DNA of 43,498 bases from Prochlorococcus sp. AG-347-L02 (GCA_003281255.1 QCCL01000013.1:1-43498), one strand, 5' to 3'. Shown: positions 18,113 to 27,580, counted from the first letter of the stretch. Notes: generated by a model not told the origin, from the sequence alone. A program made the numbers and translations.

Positions 18113-19651
18113 TTGAAAATACTTATTAAAGGATTAAAAAAAGCAGTAACCGAATTAAAACTTTTTTATTTTACTTCGTTTATTGTTGCAATCTTAGTAA
18201 TAATTCCAATTTCCAATTTTCTTCTTGAAGGAGTTCAATATGTTGTAAGTGGAAATTTTTCATTAGGTATTACTGGAGGAGAAGAGGTATTAGAGACTGT
18301 AAAAGTTTTAGTACTGACAAGTTTTTTTGGAGGGGGATTAGGCACTTTGAATGGATGGATACTTTCAAATTGTGATTTTAAGTTCAGAAAAGTTCTCCGA
18401 ATTTGTCAGCTAGTTCCACTAGCTGCTCCAGCATATCTAATAACAGCTGTTTTGCAGGATTTAGGAAGTATTTTTGGGTATCAAGTAACAGGTTTATGGT
18501 GGGGGGTGTTAATACTTTCAATTTCTACTTATCCATATGTATTCATTCTTGCCAACGAAAGTTTTAATAAATTTGGAGTTAATCAAATCAATGCAAGTAG
18601 AGGATTAGGAGTTGGGCCATGGAGGAGCTTCTTTAAAATCGCTTTTCCAATGGCGTTACCAGCACTAATAACAGGAATAAGTTTAATGTGTATGGAAGTA
18701 ATGAATGAGTTAGGTACATTTGCATTATTAAATATTCCAAGTATTTCTACAGGTATAGCCGAAAATTGGATAATTGAGGGAAATCCAAAAAGTGCTATTG
18801 GACTATCTTTGGTAGCCTTATTAATAATTTTTACTCTAATTATTTTTGAAAAATTCTCAAGAAGAAAATCTAAGAGGTGGAGTGAAAATCCTGCATCAAA
18901 AGATTCTCAAGGTTGGGAATTAAAAAAAACCAGAGCTCTTTTAGCGATAACCATATCTTTATTTCCTCCAATTTTCTCTTTTGGAATTCCATGTTTTTGG
19001 ATTCTGCTCAATATCGATCAAATTCAAAAAGGATTATCTATAGAATTACTTACCCTATCATTCAGGACCATAAGCCTAGGATTTTTTACTGCATTAATAA
19101 CGATGCTATTCTCTTTAATAATTTCATTATCTAAGCGCCCAAATAAAAGCCCAATTCTAGAAATTATAACAAACCTTGCGGGAATAGGTTACGCAATTCC
19201 AGGTACAGTATTAGCTTTATCTTTAATAAGCATTTCCTCTTCAAAATTTAATTTCATCGCCATTTGCTTACTAATTTGGGGTTATCTTGTCAGATTTCTA
19301 ACTATTTCTAAGGGTTCTATTGATTCAAGTCTTGAGAGAATCTCTCCTAGTCTAGATGAAGCGGCACTTGGTCTAGGAGAGGATTGGCTGGGTATCATCA
19401 AAAGAATTCATTTACCTCTTCTCCAGGGACCAATATTCGTAGGCTCACTTTTAGTTTTTGTAGACACGATAAAGGAATTACCCATAACCTTTATTTTAAG
19501 ACCATTCGATTTTGATACATTATCTGTGAGAATATATCAATATGCTGGAGATGAAAGAATGGTAGAGGCAATATTACCAGCGATTCTTATTATGACTTTA
19601 GGCCTTATTGCATCAATGACATTGATACCAACTTTAGAGAAAAAAAACTAA
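18113..19651 (+). CDS. futB: Iron(III) ABC transporter permease (FutB/FbpB type)
   Basis: Membrane component of a ferric-iron ABC importer. The 512-residue protein is a fused two-half permease with about 12 membrane segments. Each half has a cytoplasmic coupling loop of EAA type: NASRGLGVGPWRSFFKIAFP near residue 160 and DEAALGLGEDWLGIIKRIHL near 420. The first membrane helix (about 16-36) follows a Lys-rich N-terminus. Translation starts at TTG 18113, giving the short basic N-terminus seen in the family. No ATPase or binding-protein gene is adjacent, so those partners must be encoded elsewhere. The stop overlaps by 4 nt the convergent membrane gene. Confidence 0.88.
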   Translation: MKILIKGLKKAVTELKLFYFTSFIVAILVIIPISNFLLEGVQYVVSGNFSLGITGGEEVLETVKVLVLTSFFGGGLGTLNGWILSNCDFKFRKVLRICQLVPLAAPAYLITAVLQDLGSIFGYQVTGLWWGVLILSISTYPYVFILANESFNKFGVNQINASRGLGVGPWRSFFKIAFPMALPALITGISLMCMEVMNELGTFALLNIPSISTGIAENWIIEGNPKSAIGLSLVALLIIFTLIIFEKFSRRKSKRWSENPASKDSQGWELKKTRALLAITISLFPPIFSFGIPCFWILLNIDQIQKGLSIELLTLSFRTISLGFFTALITMLFSLIISLSKRPNKSPILEIITNLAGIGYAIPGTVLALSLISISSSKFNFIAICLLIWGYLVRFLTISKGSIDSSLERISPSLDEAALGLGEDWLGIIKRIHLPLLQGPIFVGSLLVFVDTIKELPITFILRPFDFDTLSVRIYQYAGDERMVEAILPAILIMTLGLIASMTLIPTLEKKN

Positions 19652-20610
19652 ATTCTTTTAGATAGTTTTCTTATTAAAAAAGGTAAGCTTAACAACAAAT
19701 CTGCAGAGGTTGATATAACTCTAAAATAAATTAAGCAAATGAGAATTACATTTTGTGGAATACTTTTGCCAACAAAAAAAAGGAGGCAGGCCTCAAAAAC
19801 ACCTACTCCTCCAGGAGCTGTTGGGACTATCAATCCTAACGACCATGATAAACAAAAGATTACTAATAAAAATATGCTATTAAGAGTATTACTTGCATAA
19901 AAAGTATTTAAGCAAATATAAAAACCAATAAATTTAGATAAAACAAACCCAATTTCAAGTATTAAAGCTCTAATAGGTAAAAAAGAAACTATATTTATTC
20001 TCTCTTCAAATTGGTCTTTTGAATTTGGAAGTCTTAAAACCTCAAATACTTTTCCTTTAAGAGACCCTATTCTTTTTAATACAAAATAAATTAATTTCCT
20101 GTTTAAAAATACTAAGGGAAAAATTAAAAAAAAATAAATAGGTGAAAAAATTAATCCCAGCGATGCCAATAGAAAAGATCCACACAACATAAAATAAGGT
20201 TCTATGAGAGTCGAATACAAAGCAATCTGAGTATTACTAATTTTTTTTATAAAATTAAATCTTTCTACAAAATGCCAAACCCCTCCCGGAACGTATTTAA
20301 GGATATTGGTTAAAACATAAAAAGAGACTAGATTATTACTTTTAAATTCTATCCCGAACCATTTAACAATATATTTCCATGCATAAGCGTTTAGGTAAAT
20401 ACTTAAAACGCAAAATAAAAATGATAAAGATAGATTAATTCCATTTCTTTCTAAATTGATATCAAAAGAAATTTGTTCAATATTATAAAAAAAATAGACG
20501 CAAAAATAAAATAAGCTTGAAATAAAGAAAATACTCTTTAAACCACCAAAATTAATTTTTTTAAAGAATATTAAATATGATTGGATACTTTTATTAAATC
20601 TCATTTCCAA
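19648..20610 (-). CDS. UPF0104/LPG-synthase-TM-like membrane protein
   Basis: A 320-residue integral membrane protein with about eight hydrophobic helices. It resembles the UPF0104 family, which shares its fold with the membrane domain of lysylphosphatidylglycerol synthase. Supporting segments are YVPGGVWHFVERF near residues 108-120 and a C-terminal region with GLIVPTAPGGVGVFEACLLFF (about 265-285), the family hallmark. The soluble aminoacyl-transfer domain of MprF is absent. Substrate unknown. It begins 10 nt inside the end of larC, so the two are likely translationally coupled. Its 3' end overlaps futB by 4 nt. Confidence 0.75.
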   Translation of the reverse strand: MEMRFNKSIQSYLIFFKKINFGGLKSIFFISSLFYFCVYFFYNIEQISFDINLERNGINLSLSFLFCVLSIYLNAYAWKYIVKWFGIEFKSNNLVSFYVLTNILKYVPGGVWHFVERFNFIKKISNTQIALYSTLIEPYFMLCGSFLLASLGLIFSPIYFFLIFPLVFLNRKLIYFVLKRIGSLKGKVFEVLRLPNSKDQFEERINIVSFLPIRALILEIGFVLSKFIGFYICLNTFYASNTLNSIFLLVIFCLSWSLGLIVPTAPGGVGVFEACLLFFVGKSIPQNVILICLIYFRVISTSADLLLSLPFLIRKLSKRI

Positions 20611-21833
20611 TTTTCAATTGCTTTAAATTTTTTACCTGACTCTTTTATTATTTTTCTTATTTCGTAAGTTGATATCTTATGCTTTAATTGTAATCTCAAA
20701 ACTTCATCATTTTCTGGTTTCGTAATTATTGATCCATCTGGTTTCAAAGTTTGTTTAACTTTTATATTTCCAAAAGTCGTTGAACATTCTCCTCTACGTC
20801 TAAGTAATATCCACCTAGATTGGGTCCTTTCACGAACCCCAATAGTGTTGGAATAATCAAACCATAATCCCCTAAAAAACTCTTTTTTCTCTATGGGCAA
20901 GATTACTTGAATAGAAAATCCAATTCTATTTTTTTTCATATTTATAGCTTGATAGGAAACGTCATAAGCTCCCTCAATTCTCAGTTTCTCCACAAAATTA
21001 GATATATCTTCGGGTGTTTGGTCATCAATCCATGCTTCTTGAATAGATATCTCTTCACACTTTGGACTAATTTGTTCATTATCTTTAAAAGAAAAATCTT
21101 CAAATGAAGTAATTTTATAAACTCTTACCAAATTAGGGAATGTAAATTTTAGATCACCAATGCCGACTCCATAAGAGTTAATAGAATATTTCGAAGGAGG
21201 TTCAAGATAGTCGACTAAATTAGCAAGTAAAGCGATGCCAGTTGGTGTTGAGAGTTCACCATCTATTGAGTTGAAGCTTGATAAAACCTTAATATTTTTT
21301 TGTCTTATTAGCTCTACTACAGCAGGAGGTGGTACAGATAATTTTCCATGTTCAGTTTGAACAAAACCTTTCCCCAACATGGGTTCATTACAATAAACCC
21401 TCTTTGGATTTAAGTAATTCAATGCAGCACATACTCCAATTATATCCACCAATGAATCTATAGCTCCTATTTCATGAAAATGAACTTCATCAGATTTAAT
21501 GCCATGAACTTTTCCTTCCGCAATTGCTAAAGATTCAAATACTTCATAAATTATTTTTTTTAATTTGTCTTCTAAGTGCCCATTTAAAATAAGTTCCTTG
21601 ATACTTCTCCAAGTTCTTTTAATAGGACTACAGTCAATAGTCTCAACCTTTGCATTGATGCCTCGGATTGAACAACTTTTTGATTCCTTAAAGTCTAGTT
21701 TATATAGATCCTTTAATCCAAGATCAATAAGTGGCTGTTCAATAACTTTTTTAGGCACCCCTAAATCATAAAAAGCTCCTAACAACATATCTCCAGAGAT
21801 ACCAGGAGAACATTCAATTAAAACATCATCCAT
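20601..21833 (-). CDS. larC: LarC-like nickel-pincer cofactor nickel insertion protein
   Basis: In the lar system LarC inserts nickel into the pincer cofactor of lactate racemase and related enzymes. The 410-residue product belongs to this family (DUF111): ECSPGISGDMLLGAFYDLG at residues 7-25, HFHEIGAIDSLVDIIGVCAAL near 120, ELSTPTGIALL near 195, then the CTP-binding C-terminal domain. No larA, larB or larE lies in the window, so the client enzyme is unknown. Many cyanobacteria carry this gene alone. It overlaps the UPF0104-like gene by 10 nt. Confidence 0.88.
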   Translation of the reverse strand: MDDVLIECSPGISGDMLLGAFYDLGVPKKVIEQPLIDLGLKDLYKLDFKESKSCSIRGINAKVETIDCSPIKRTWRSIKELILNGHLEDKLKKIIYEVFESLAIAEGKVHGIKSDEVHFHEIGAIDSLVDIIGVCAALNYLNPKRVYCNEPMLGKGFVQTEHGKLSVPPPAVVELIRQKNIKVLSSFNSIDGELSTPTGIALLANLVDYLEPPSKYSINSYGVGIGDLKFTFPNLVRVYKITSFEDFSFKDNEQISPKCEEISIQEAWIDDQTPEDISNFVEKLRIEGAYDVSYQAINMKKNRIGFSIQVILPIEKKEFFRGLWFDYSNTIGVRERTQSRWILLRRRGECSTTFGNIKVKQTLKPDGSIITKPENDEVLRLQLKHKISTYEIRKIIKESGKKFKAIENWK

Positions 21834-21885
21834 AAATCAAAGATTTCTTAACTGGTAACATTGCGTTTGAAATTAACCTTTCATT

Positions 21886-22485
21886 CTAGTTATTTTTAGA
21901 AAGATTTTTTTCAATAACTTCGTACTTTATTAACTGCAAAGAATTTCCATCTCTGTTGATATCTAAACTTACAAAGCTATGCAAAAGTTCAAGAGAAAGC
22001 TCTCCTTTTATAACTATTTTAAAATTTTTATTTTTTAAATTTTTTGACTTAATAGCAGGGCAAATTTTAATAACAATTTCTTTCTTTTGAGTGTTAACAA
22101 AAACTAATTCTCCTCTAATAGAAAAATAATTGTCTTTTAGATCTAATTCCTCTAATAACTTTGAGAAGTTAGTTTTTGAAGAATCATTAGGGAAATCATT
22201 CAGTTGATAGGGATCCCATATGCCTGCAATCTGTAAATGCAAGTTTTGAGTATTTTTATTCTTTGGATAAACAATCCAATAATAACTTTTATTTAAATCA
22301 ATATGTTTTTTTAAAAGGGATAATGCTTTACCAAGAACTACTGTTTCAATTTTTTCGTCTTTATTGTCAATTAAAAAGCCTCTATTTAATTGTTCATTAC
22401 TAAGAGGAGTGAATTTACCATGAATAATGCCGATTGCTCTTTGCTGTAATTGGTTAGTAACTTTTGGGATAGGGTTTTTTAACAT
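21886..22485 (-). CDS. Unrecognised cyanobacterial-type protein
   Basis: A 199-residue protein that I cannot place in a named family. The N-terminal part contains RAIGIIHGKFTPL and GFLIDNKDEKIETVVLGKAL. The middle has WIVYPKNKN and LQIAGIWDPYQ, followed by a beta-rich stretch FSIRGELVFVNTQKKEIVIKI and a Lys-rich C-terminus. The pattern suggests small beta barrels, possibly OB-like, and possibly RNA or nucleic-acid binding, but this is only inference. No signal peptide or membrane helix. It lies 52 nt downstream of larC's start on the same strand, and 31 nt after the small exported protein gene. Confidence 0.7.
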   Translation of the reverse strand: MLKNPIPKVTNQLQQRAIGIIHGKFTPLSNEQLNRGFLIDNKDEKIETVVLGKALSLLKKHIDLNKSYYWIVYPKNKNTQNLHLQIAGIWDPYQLNDFPNDSSKTNFSKLLEELDLKDNYFSIRGELVFVNTQKKEIVIKICPAIKSKNLKNKNFKIVIKGELSLELLHSFVSLDINRDGNSLQLIKYEVIEKNLSKNN

Positions 22486-22516
22486 ATTAAAAATTTGAAA
22501 ATAACAATTTATCGTA

Positions 22517-22825
22517 TTAAATTTCTTGATTTTCCTCCAAACTATTAAAAGACCTTAACGCATCTTCAACTGCATCAGAAGGATCAGTCGCACCATTCAT
22601 ACTATTTTGTCTCCGAATCATTTCCACAAGTTCAAAAGGATTAGTTGGAATAGCTGAACTATCATCTTCAGTTTTAGTTGAGGTATCGATTTCTAATTCT
22701 TCAAATAAATATTCAGCATTTAAGTAATCACTTTTTACAGAAATTAATAAAGTAAAAAAAATTACAACCTTAATTGGTTTAAAAACGCTTTTGCAAAAGT
22801 AATTTTTCATTTTATTTAATTTCAA
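22517..22825 (-). CDS. Small exported protein, function unknown
   Basis: A 102-residue protein with a classical export leader: basic start (MKLNKMKNYFCKSVFKPIK), a hydrophobic core VVIFFTLLISV (about 20-30) and a likely cleavage region near residue 37. The mature part is acidic and low in complexity, with EDDSSAIPTNPFELVEMIRRQ and DPSDAVEDALRSFNSLEE. I recognise no family. It starts 57 nt from the divergent xth start and sits 31 nt upstream of another orphan gene, both on the minus strand. Confidence 0.62.
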   Translation of the reverse strand: MKLNKMKNYFCKSVFKPIKVVIFFTLLISVKSDYLNAEYLFEELEIDTSTKTEDDSSAIPTNPFELVEMIRRQNSMNGATDPSDAVEDALRSFNSLEENQEI

Positions 22826-22882
22826 AATTCTTTAACGCCAAAAATTTCTTGCTATTTTGATTTTACATAATTTGGTAGAAAT

Positions 22883-23728
22883 TTGTTAATAGCAACTTGG
22901 AATGTTAACTCTATAAGAACCAGACTTTCACAAATATTAGATTGGATTAATCAATCCAATCCAGATATTCTATGTTTGCAGGAAACGAAAGTGATGGACG
23001 ATAGTTTCCCTTTTGAACCTTTTGAAAAATTAGGATACTCAGTAGAGATCTACGGACAAAAGTCATACAATGGTGTGGCTATTATTTCCAAAATAAAGCC
23101 AGAAAATGTTAAAAAAGGATTCTTCGATTGTAAAGACTCTAATCAAAATATCGAAATTTTCCTAGATCAAAAAAGATTAATTTCTGCTGATATTAATGGT
23201 ATCAAAATCATAAATGTTTATGTTCCAAATGGATCTTCTTTAGAATCTAGTAAGTTCGAATACAAAATTAATTGGTTAAATTGTTTGGCTTCATTTTTGG
23301 ATGAGCAAGAAAAAAAAGGAGAATTAATTTGTCTTATGGGTGATTTTAATGTTGCTCCATCTTACTTGGATATTCATGATCCAAAGAAATATGAAGGAGG
23401 AATAATGGCATCTGAGATAGAGAGAAGTGCCTTAAATAATGTTCTGAAAAAAAGATTAATAGATTCATTCAGGATTTATGAACAAAATACTGGCCACTGG
23501 AGTTGGTGGGATTACCGTAACAACTCATTTGAATTAAATAAAGGTTGGAGAATAGACCATATATATATCAGCAAAGAACTGTCATCAAAACTTAAAAGTT
23601 GTGTCATAGACAGCTCCCCTAGAGGTAATTTGCGCCCAAGTGATCATGCCCCAGTAATGATAGATCTTAATTTAAACGAAATAAATGCAGATTTTTTTGA
23701 GGATGAGGATAATTTCTTCGAAATATAA
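22883..23728 (+). CDS. xth: Exodeoxyribonuclease III / AP endonuclease
   Basis: Cuts abasic sites and degrades DNA from 3' ends in base-excision repair. The 281-residue product has the exonuclease-endonuclease-phosphatase fold motifs. These are IATWNVNSIRTRL at the N-terminus, DILCLQETKV (metal-binding Glu), VYVPNGS near 110, LMGDFNVAPSYLDIHD (catalytic Asp/Asn) near 150, and SDHAPVMIDL near 255 (catalytic His). Start is TTG 22883, which gives the precise N-terminus of the family. No upstream in-frame start is better. The acidic C-terminal tail (FFEDEDNFFEI) is a small extension. Confidence 0.95.
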   Translation: MLIATWNVNSIRTRLSQILDWINQSNPDILCLQETKVMDDSFPFEPFEKLGYSVEIYGQKSYNGVAIISKIKPENVKKGFFDCKDSNQNIEIFLDQKRLISADINGIKIINVYVPNGSSLESSKFEYKINWLNCLASFLDEQEKKGELICLMGDFNVAPSYLDIHDPKKYEGGIMASEIERSALNNVLKKRLIDSFRIYEQNTGHWSWWDYRNNSFELNKGWRIDHIYISKELSSKLKSCVIDSSPRGNLRPSDHAPVMIDLNLNEINADFFEDEDNFFEI

Positions 23729-23882
23729 AATAAATAAATTGAATTTCTTTAATGCTTGAAAACGCTTATTAATAAAGAGTTATCTAAAGTAAGTTTGTTA
23801 TTTATCATGATTTCTTTAAAATTAACAATTTACAATCCAAACTATCGCAATAAAAATATCATAATGTAGAATTTCAATCTGA

Positions 23883-23911
23883 TTGACAAAATTTTTACTT
23901 ATTTCTAATTT
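23883..23911 (+). promoter_or_regulatory. Candidate sigma-70 promoter for hemL
   Basis: TTGACA (23883-23888), a perfect -35, is followed after exactly 17 nt by TAATTT (23906-23911). Transcription would start near 23918, giving hemL a leader of about 37 nt. The rest of the 226-nt gap shows no gene. Confidence 0.5.
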
Positions 23912-23954
23912 AGAACATGACTAGATTTTTCTCAAAACATCATTTAGCTAAATT

Positions 23955-25256
23955 GTGACTGACATATTAAATTACTCAAAATCAGAAGAAATTTTCTCTG
24001 CCGCCCAGCAACTAATGCCTGGAGGAGTAAGCTCTCCAGTAAGAGCTTTTAAGTCTGTAGAAGGACAGCCAATTGTTTTTGATAGAGTCAAAGGTCCATT
24101 TGCTTGGGATATTGATGGAAATAGATATATTGACTACATAGGTAGCTGGGGGCCTGCTATATGTGGACATGCCCACCCAGAAGTTACAACGGCATTACAG
24201 GAAGCTATTGAGAAAGGTACTAGTTTTGGTGCTCCATGCGTTCTAGAGAACCAACTTGCTGAAATGGTAATAGATGCAGTCCCATCTGTAGAAATGGTTA
24301 GATTTGTCAATAGTGGAACTGAAGCATGCATGGCTGTTTTGAGACTTATGCGAGCATTTACTGGAAGAGATAAAGTTATTAAATTTGACGGTTGTTATCA
24401 CGGTCATGCAGATATGTTTTTAGTAAAAGCAGGATCAGGTGTAGCCACTCTAGGTTTGCCAGATTCTCCAGGTGTTCCACGGACAACAACTGCAAACACA
24501 CTTACTGCGCCCTACAATGACCTTGAAGCAGTAAAAAAATTATTTTCAGAAAATCCTGATGCCATTTCGGGAGTTATTCTTGAGCCTATCGTTGGTAATG
24601 CTGGATTTATTACTCCGGAACCTGGATTCCTGGAGGGATTAAGGGAATTAACCACTGAGAATGGATCCTTATTAGTTTTTGACGAAGTAATGACTGGATT
24701 CAGAATAAGTTATGGAGGAGCTCAAGAAAAGTTTGGGGTTACTCCTGATTTAACAACCCTTGGGAAAGTAATTGGTGGAGGCCTGCCTGTTGGAGCTTAT
24801 GGAGGGAAGAAAGAAATAATGTCAATGGTTGCCCCTTCAGGGCCGGTATACCAAGCAGGGACTTTAAGCGGCAATCCACTCGCAATGACTGCTGGAATAA
24901 AAACTCTTGAACTGCTCAAACAAAATGGTACATACGATAAACTTGATTCAACAACTTCTAGATTAATTGAAGGAATAATTCAGTCTGCAGAAAATAACGG
25001 TATTGCTATTAACGGTGGTAGCGTAAGCGCTATGTTTGGATTTTTCTTATGCGATGGGCCAGTTAGGAACTTTGATGAAGCAAAAACAAATGATGCCGAA
25101 CTTTTTGGTAAGTTGCATAGAGAAATGCTTCGACGAGGAATTTATCTAGCGCCAAGCCCTTTCGAAGCTGGTTTCACATCACTAGCTCACAGCGAAGAAG
25201 AAATTGATAAAACTATTGAAGCTTTTGACGAATCTTTTAATGCAATAAAAAAATAA
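23955..25256 (+). CDS. hemL: Glutamate-1-semialdehyde 2,1-aminomutase
   Basis: PLP-dependent enzyme that converts glutamate-1-semialdehyde to 5-aminolevulinate, the committed precursor of chlorophyll and heme in cyanobacteria. The 433-residue protein shows [20 protein letters not shown] near the N-terminus, [20 protein letters not shown] near 118, and [20 protein letters not shown] (PLP-ring Asp) and [16 protein letters not shown], with the Schiff-base Lys near residue 271, follow, then TLSGNPLAM. Start is GTG 23955, giving a normal N-terminus and supported by the promoter-like TTGACA-17-TAATTT about 45 nt upstream. Confidence 0.97.
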   Translation: MTDILNYSKSEEIFSAAQQLMPGGVSSPVRAFKSVEGQPIVFDRVKGPFAWDIDGNRYIDYIGSWGPAICGHAHPEVTTALQEAIEKGTSFGAPCVLENQLAEMVIDAVPSVEMVRFVNSGTEACMAVLRLMRAFTGRDKVIKFDGCYHGHADMFLVKAGSGVATLGLPDSPGVPRTTTANTLTAPYNDLEAVKKLFSENPDAISGVILEPIVGNAGFITPEPGFLEGLRELTTENGSLLVFDEVMTGFRISYGGAQEKFGVTPDLTTLGKVIGGGLPVGAYGGKKEIMSMVAPSGPVYQAGTLSGNPLAMTAGIKTLELLKQNGTYDKLDSTTSRLIEGIIQSAENNGIAINGGSVSAMFGFFLCDGPVRNFDEAKTNDAELFGKLHREMLRRGIYLAPSPFEAGFTSLAHSEEEIDKTIEAFDESFNAIKK

Positions 25257-25328
25257 TCATTTACTAGTCTTTCCTTAAAGAAAAATAAGTCAATGATTAA
25301 AAAATTTAGAAAAATCTTTTCTAAATAA

Positions 25329-26132
25329 TTATCTTTTTCCACCAACTATTACTGGGGGAGTACCTCCTTCTGAACCTGGTAAGCCAGGTACAACTTGTGT
25401 ACTGCCATCCCATTTGTCTAGAAATAATTTGAAAAGTACTTGGTCATCGAGACTTCTATTTAATGTTTCGTATCTAAGTGCTTCTTGTTCAGCAATTTCA
25501 ACTTCAGTCTTTGCTCTTAGTAATTGCTGACCAGCTATTTGCTTCTGTTCAATTGCAGCTCTATATTCTTCAGCGATCTCTAATCCAGTAAGATCTAAAC
25601 TTTTGACATCTACATAATCGAATGAATTTAATTCTTTTGCGACGGTATCACCTACTTTTTCAGAAATTACTGCAAATTCAGTAGCAATTGTTTCTAGCTC
25701 GTATTGAGAAAAGACTGATTTTAGAGCTTTTAGCAAAGATGGCTGAACAATTTTTTGATAGACATCGCTATTTCTGCTTGCAATTGTTGCGAAGATCCTT
25801 CCTGCCTCATTAGGTTTTACTGAATACTTAACAGTAGCTGTAGCCCTAATTACTTGAAGATCCTTAGTAAGTGTCTCAAATTTTTCAGGTTGAACTTGAG
25901 TTTTTATATCAAATGGATATACAGACTGAATAAAAGGAAGTTTAAAGTTTAAACCAGCTCTCCTAGAGGGGCCACTTACTTTCCCAAGTGTTGTAACAAC
26001 TGCAACTTGTCCAGAAGGTACAACAAATAATGATTGGGTGAGCAAAAGAAAGCCAGTAAAAGACAATACAATCAATAATGTTGTAGTCCCACCAGGACCT
26101 GTTGGTGTGACATTTTTAAAAGATGTGGACAT
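25329..26132 (-). CDS. Prohibitin / band-7 (SPFH) family membrane protein
   Basis: A membrane-anchored SPFH protein that in other bacteria forms ring scaffolds linked to protease control and membrane quality. The 267-residue product has one membrane helix at about residues 17-38, then the prohibitin-like domain with VPSGQVAVVTTLGKVSG, GLNFKLPFIQSVYPFDIKTQ and TATVKYSVKP. A helical, Glu/Lys/Ala-rich C-terminal segment follows (about 185-235, AAIEQKQIAGQQLLRAKTEVEIAEQEAL), likely coiled coil. It stands alone between hemL (convergent) and a small orphan gene. Confidence 0.9.
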   Translation of the reverse strand: MSTSFKNVTPTGPGGTTTLLIVLSFTGFLLLTQSLFVVPSGQVAVVTTLGKVSGPSRRAGLNFKLPFIQSVYPFDIKTQVQPEKFETLTKDLQVIRATATVKYSVKPNEAGRIFATIASRNSDVYQKIVQPSLLKALKSVFSQYELETIATEFAVISEKVGDTVAKELNSFDYVDVKSLDLTGLEIAEEYRAAIEQKQIAGQQLLRAKTEVEIAEQEALRYETLNRSLDDQVLFKLFLDKWDGSTQVVPGLPGSEGGTPPVIVGGKR

Positions 26133-26241
26133 TAAATTTATTCTTTTAATTAATCATATTTAAATAGACTAATGAGTGCATTAGTAAGACATTTAATTAA
26201 AATATTTTTTTAATAATTGTAAATTTAAATATAAATTTTAA

Positions 26242-26451
26242 TTAATAAATATTTGATTTAAATTCTTGCAAAAGTTCTAAATAAAGATCCTCATCTATCT
26301 CCCTAACATCATATTCAGAGGGTAAAACACCATGCTTATGCTCATGTACCGCCATCCAACAAAATTTTTCTATTTCTTCTTTTGAAAAACGAGGGTATTC
26401 TTTTACATTCTTAATCAATGAGTTAATGAGAGATTTTGAATAATCTGCCAT
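26242..26451 (-). CDS. Small protein, function unknown
   Basis: A 69-residue acidic, mostly helical protein that I do not recognise. It shows RFSKEEIEKFCWMAVHEHKHG and a central SEYDVREIDEDLYLELLQEF. The HEHKH segment could contact metal, but with so few residues this is speculative. There is no signal peptide. It lies 27 nt downstream of the YajQ gene on the same strand, so the pair may be co-transcribed. The gene is plausible by composition and position. Confidence 0.58.
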   Translation of the reverse strand: MADYSKSLINSLIKNVKEYPRFSKEEIEKFCWMAVHEHKHGVLPSEYDVREIDEDLYLELLQEFKSNIY

Positions 26452-26478
26452 ATTTTTGAAATAATATTACTAAAGATT

Positions 26479-26976
26479 TTATCTAAAGTTATTAGCTTTT
26501 AGAGGAATGTTCAAAGACTCCTCCAATTCACTAACAAGCTTAATTGCCAATTGAAGATCATTTTTGCTCTTACTAGCAACTCTGAGGCTTTCTCCATTGA
26601 TGCTAACATTAATTTTTTTAATTTGATCTCTAATATTTTTACTGATTTTTTTTGCAATTTCTTGTTTAATTCCTTGTTTTAATAAAATCGTCTGTTTAAT
26701 TCTATTACCACTAACTATTACGATGTCACCGTAGTCAAATATTTTTAAGGATAAGTTTCTTTTTATTGCCTTTTGTCTAATTATGTCATTAACAGCATTC
26801 AAAGTAAGTTCGCTATTGGTGATTATAAAAATATTTTCTTTTTCTAAATCAACTGAAGTATCGGTGCCCTTCAAATCGTAACGCTGAGAAATTTCCCTTT
26901 TAACTTGATCCAAAGTATTGACTAATTCTTGTCTATCAAAATCAGAAACTACATCAAACGAAAAACTTTCTGCCAT
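26479..26976 (-). CDS. YajQ/UPF0234 family nucleotide-binding protein
   Basis: YajQ proteins bind nucleotides, and cyclic-di-GMP in some bacteria, and have been linked to translation and phage-related regulation. At 165 residues the product is of standard length. It opens with ESFSFDVVSDFDRQELVNTLDQ, then REISQRYDLKGTDTSVDL, LKQGIKQEIAKKISKNI and the C-terminal VASKSKNDLQLAIKLV, all hallmarks of the family. No ligand can be assigned for this organism. It shares the minus strand with a small orphan gene downstream and a SLOG-type gene 66 nt upstream. Confidence 0.94.
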   Translation of the reverse strand: MAESFSFDVVSDFDRQELVNTLDQVKREISQRYDLKGTDTSVDLEKENIFIITNSELTLNAVNDIIRQKAIKRNLSLKIFDYGDIVIVSGNRIKQTILLKQGIKQEIAKKISKNIRDQIKKINVSINGESLRVASKSKNDLQLAIKLVSELEESLNIPLKANNFR

Positions 26977-27042
26977 AGTAAATTATTAAACGCTAAACAT
27001 TACTAGCATAAATCATCTTTTAATAAGGGGAAATGAGTTAAT

Positions 27043-27555
27043 TTAATCAAAAAATAACAAACTAACCACTTTGCCCATTTCTTCAGCACATCTACAACTA
27101 TTTAGTAAAGTTTCACTATCGTGAAAGGCAAAGCATATTAATTGATCGCACCTAGTAATGATTTCTTGATTACAAAGACTACTTGCAAGTGGCAAAGGTA
27201 ATTCATCATTTTCACTTTTTTCAACCAAATGCATAACCCTCTCAAGTTGATCCTTTATTTCGGGTATTTGTCGATCAAGACTTTGTGGTAATAAAACAGT
27301 TAATAATGATGGATTAATATCTAAGACAGCTCGAATAACGGCTGCATTAACACCCTGAGATCCAGAAGTAAGGATATTATGACCTTCCTCAGCTAACGAC
27401 CTTGCTATCAACTCAATTAAGTGGATATCTACAACTGGTACGTGTCTACTCCCTAAAAAAGCAATTCTCCTTTTCCCATTATCTTGGAGTTTTGCAAGTT
27501 CTTGAGCTAAGGCATCAACACCTTCAGTTGCTGGTAGATCTAAAGAGCGACTCAA
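27043..27555 (-). CDS. SLOG/DprA-like Rossmann protein
   Basis: A 170-residue protein with the SLOG (LOG/DprA) Rossmann layout. It has RRIAFLGSRHVPVVDIHLIELI with the beta-strand Gly-Ser turn near residue 36, then EGHNILTSGSQGVNAAVIRAVL with the phosphate-binding GS-QG loop. LTVLLPQSLDRQIPE follows near 87. The C-terminal part keeps SLCNQEIITRCDQLICFAFHDSETLLNSCR. Family members bind nucleotides or DNA, and I see no DNA-binding extension of full DprA. Upstream, 26 nt away on the same strand, is the P-loop/DRTGG gene. Function unknown. Confidence 0.72.
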   Translation of the reverse strand: MSRSLDLPATEGVDALAQELAKLQDNGKRRIAFLGSRHVPVVDIHLIELIARSLAEEGHNILTSGSQGVNAAVIRAVLDINPSLLTVLLPQSLDRQIPEIKDQLERVMHLVEKSENDELPLPLASSLCNQEIITRCDQLICFAFHDSETLLNSCRCAEEMGKVVSLLFFD

Positions 27556-27580
27556 AATAATAAAGTTCCTATATTTGAAA

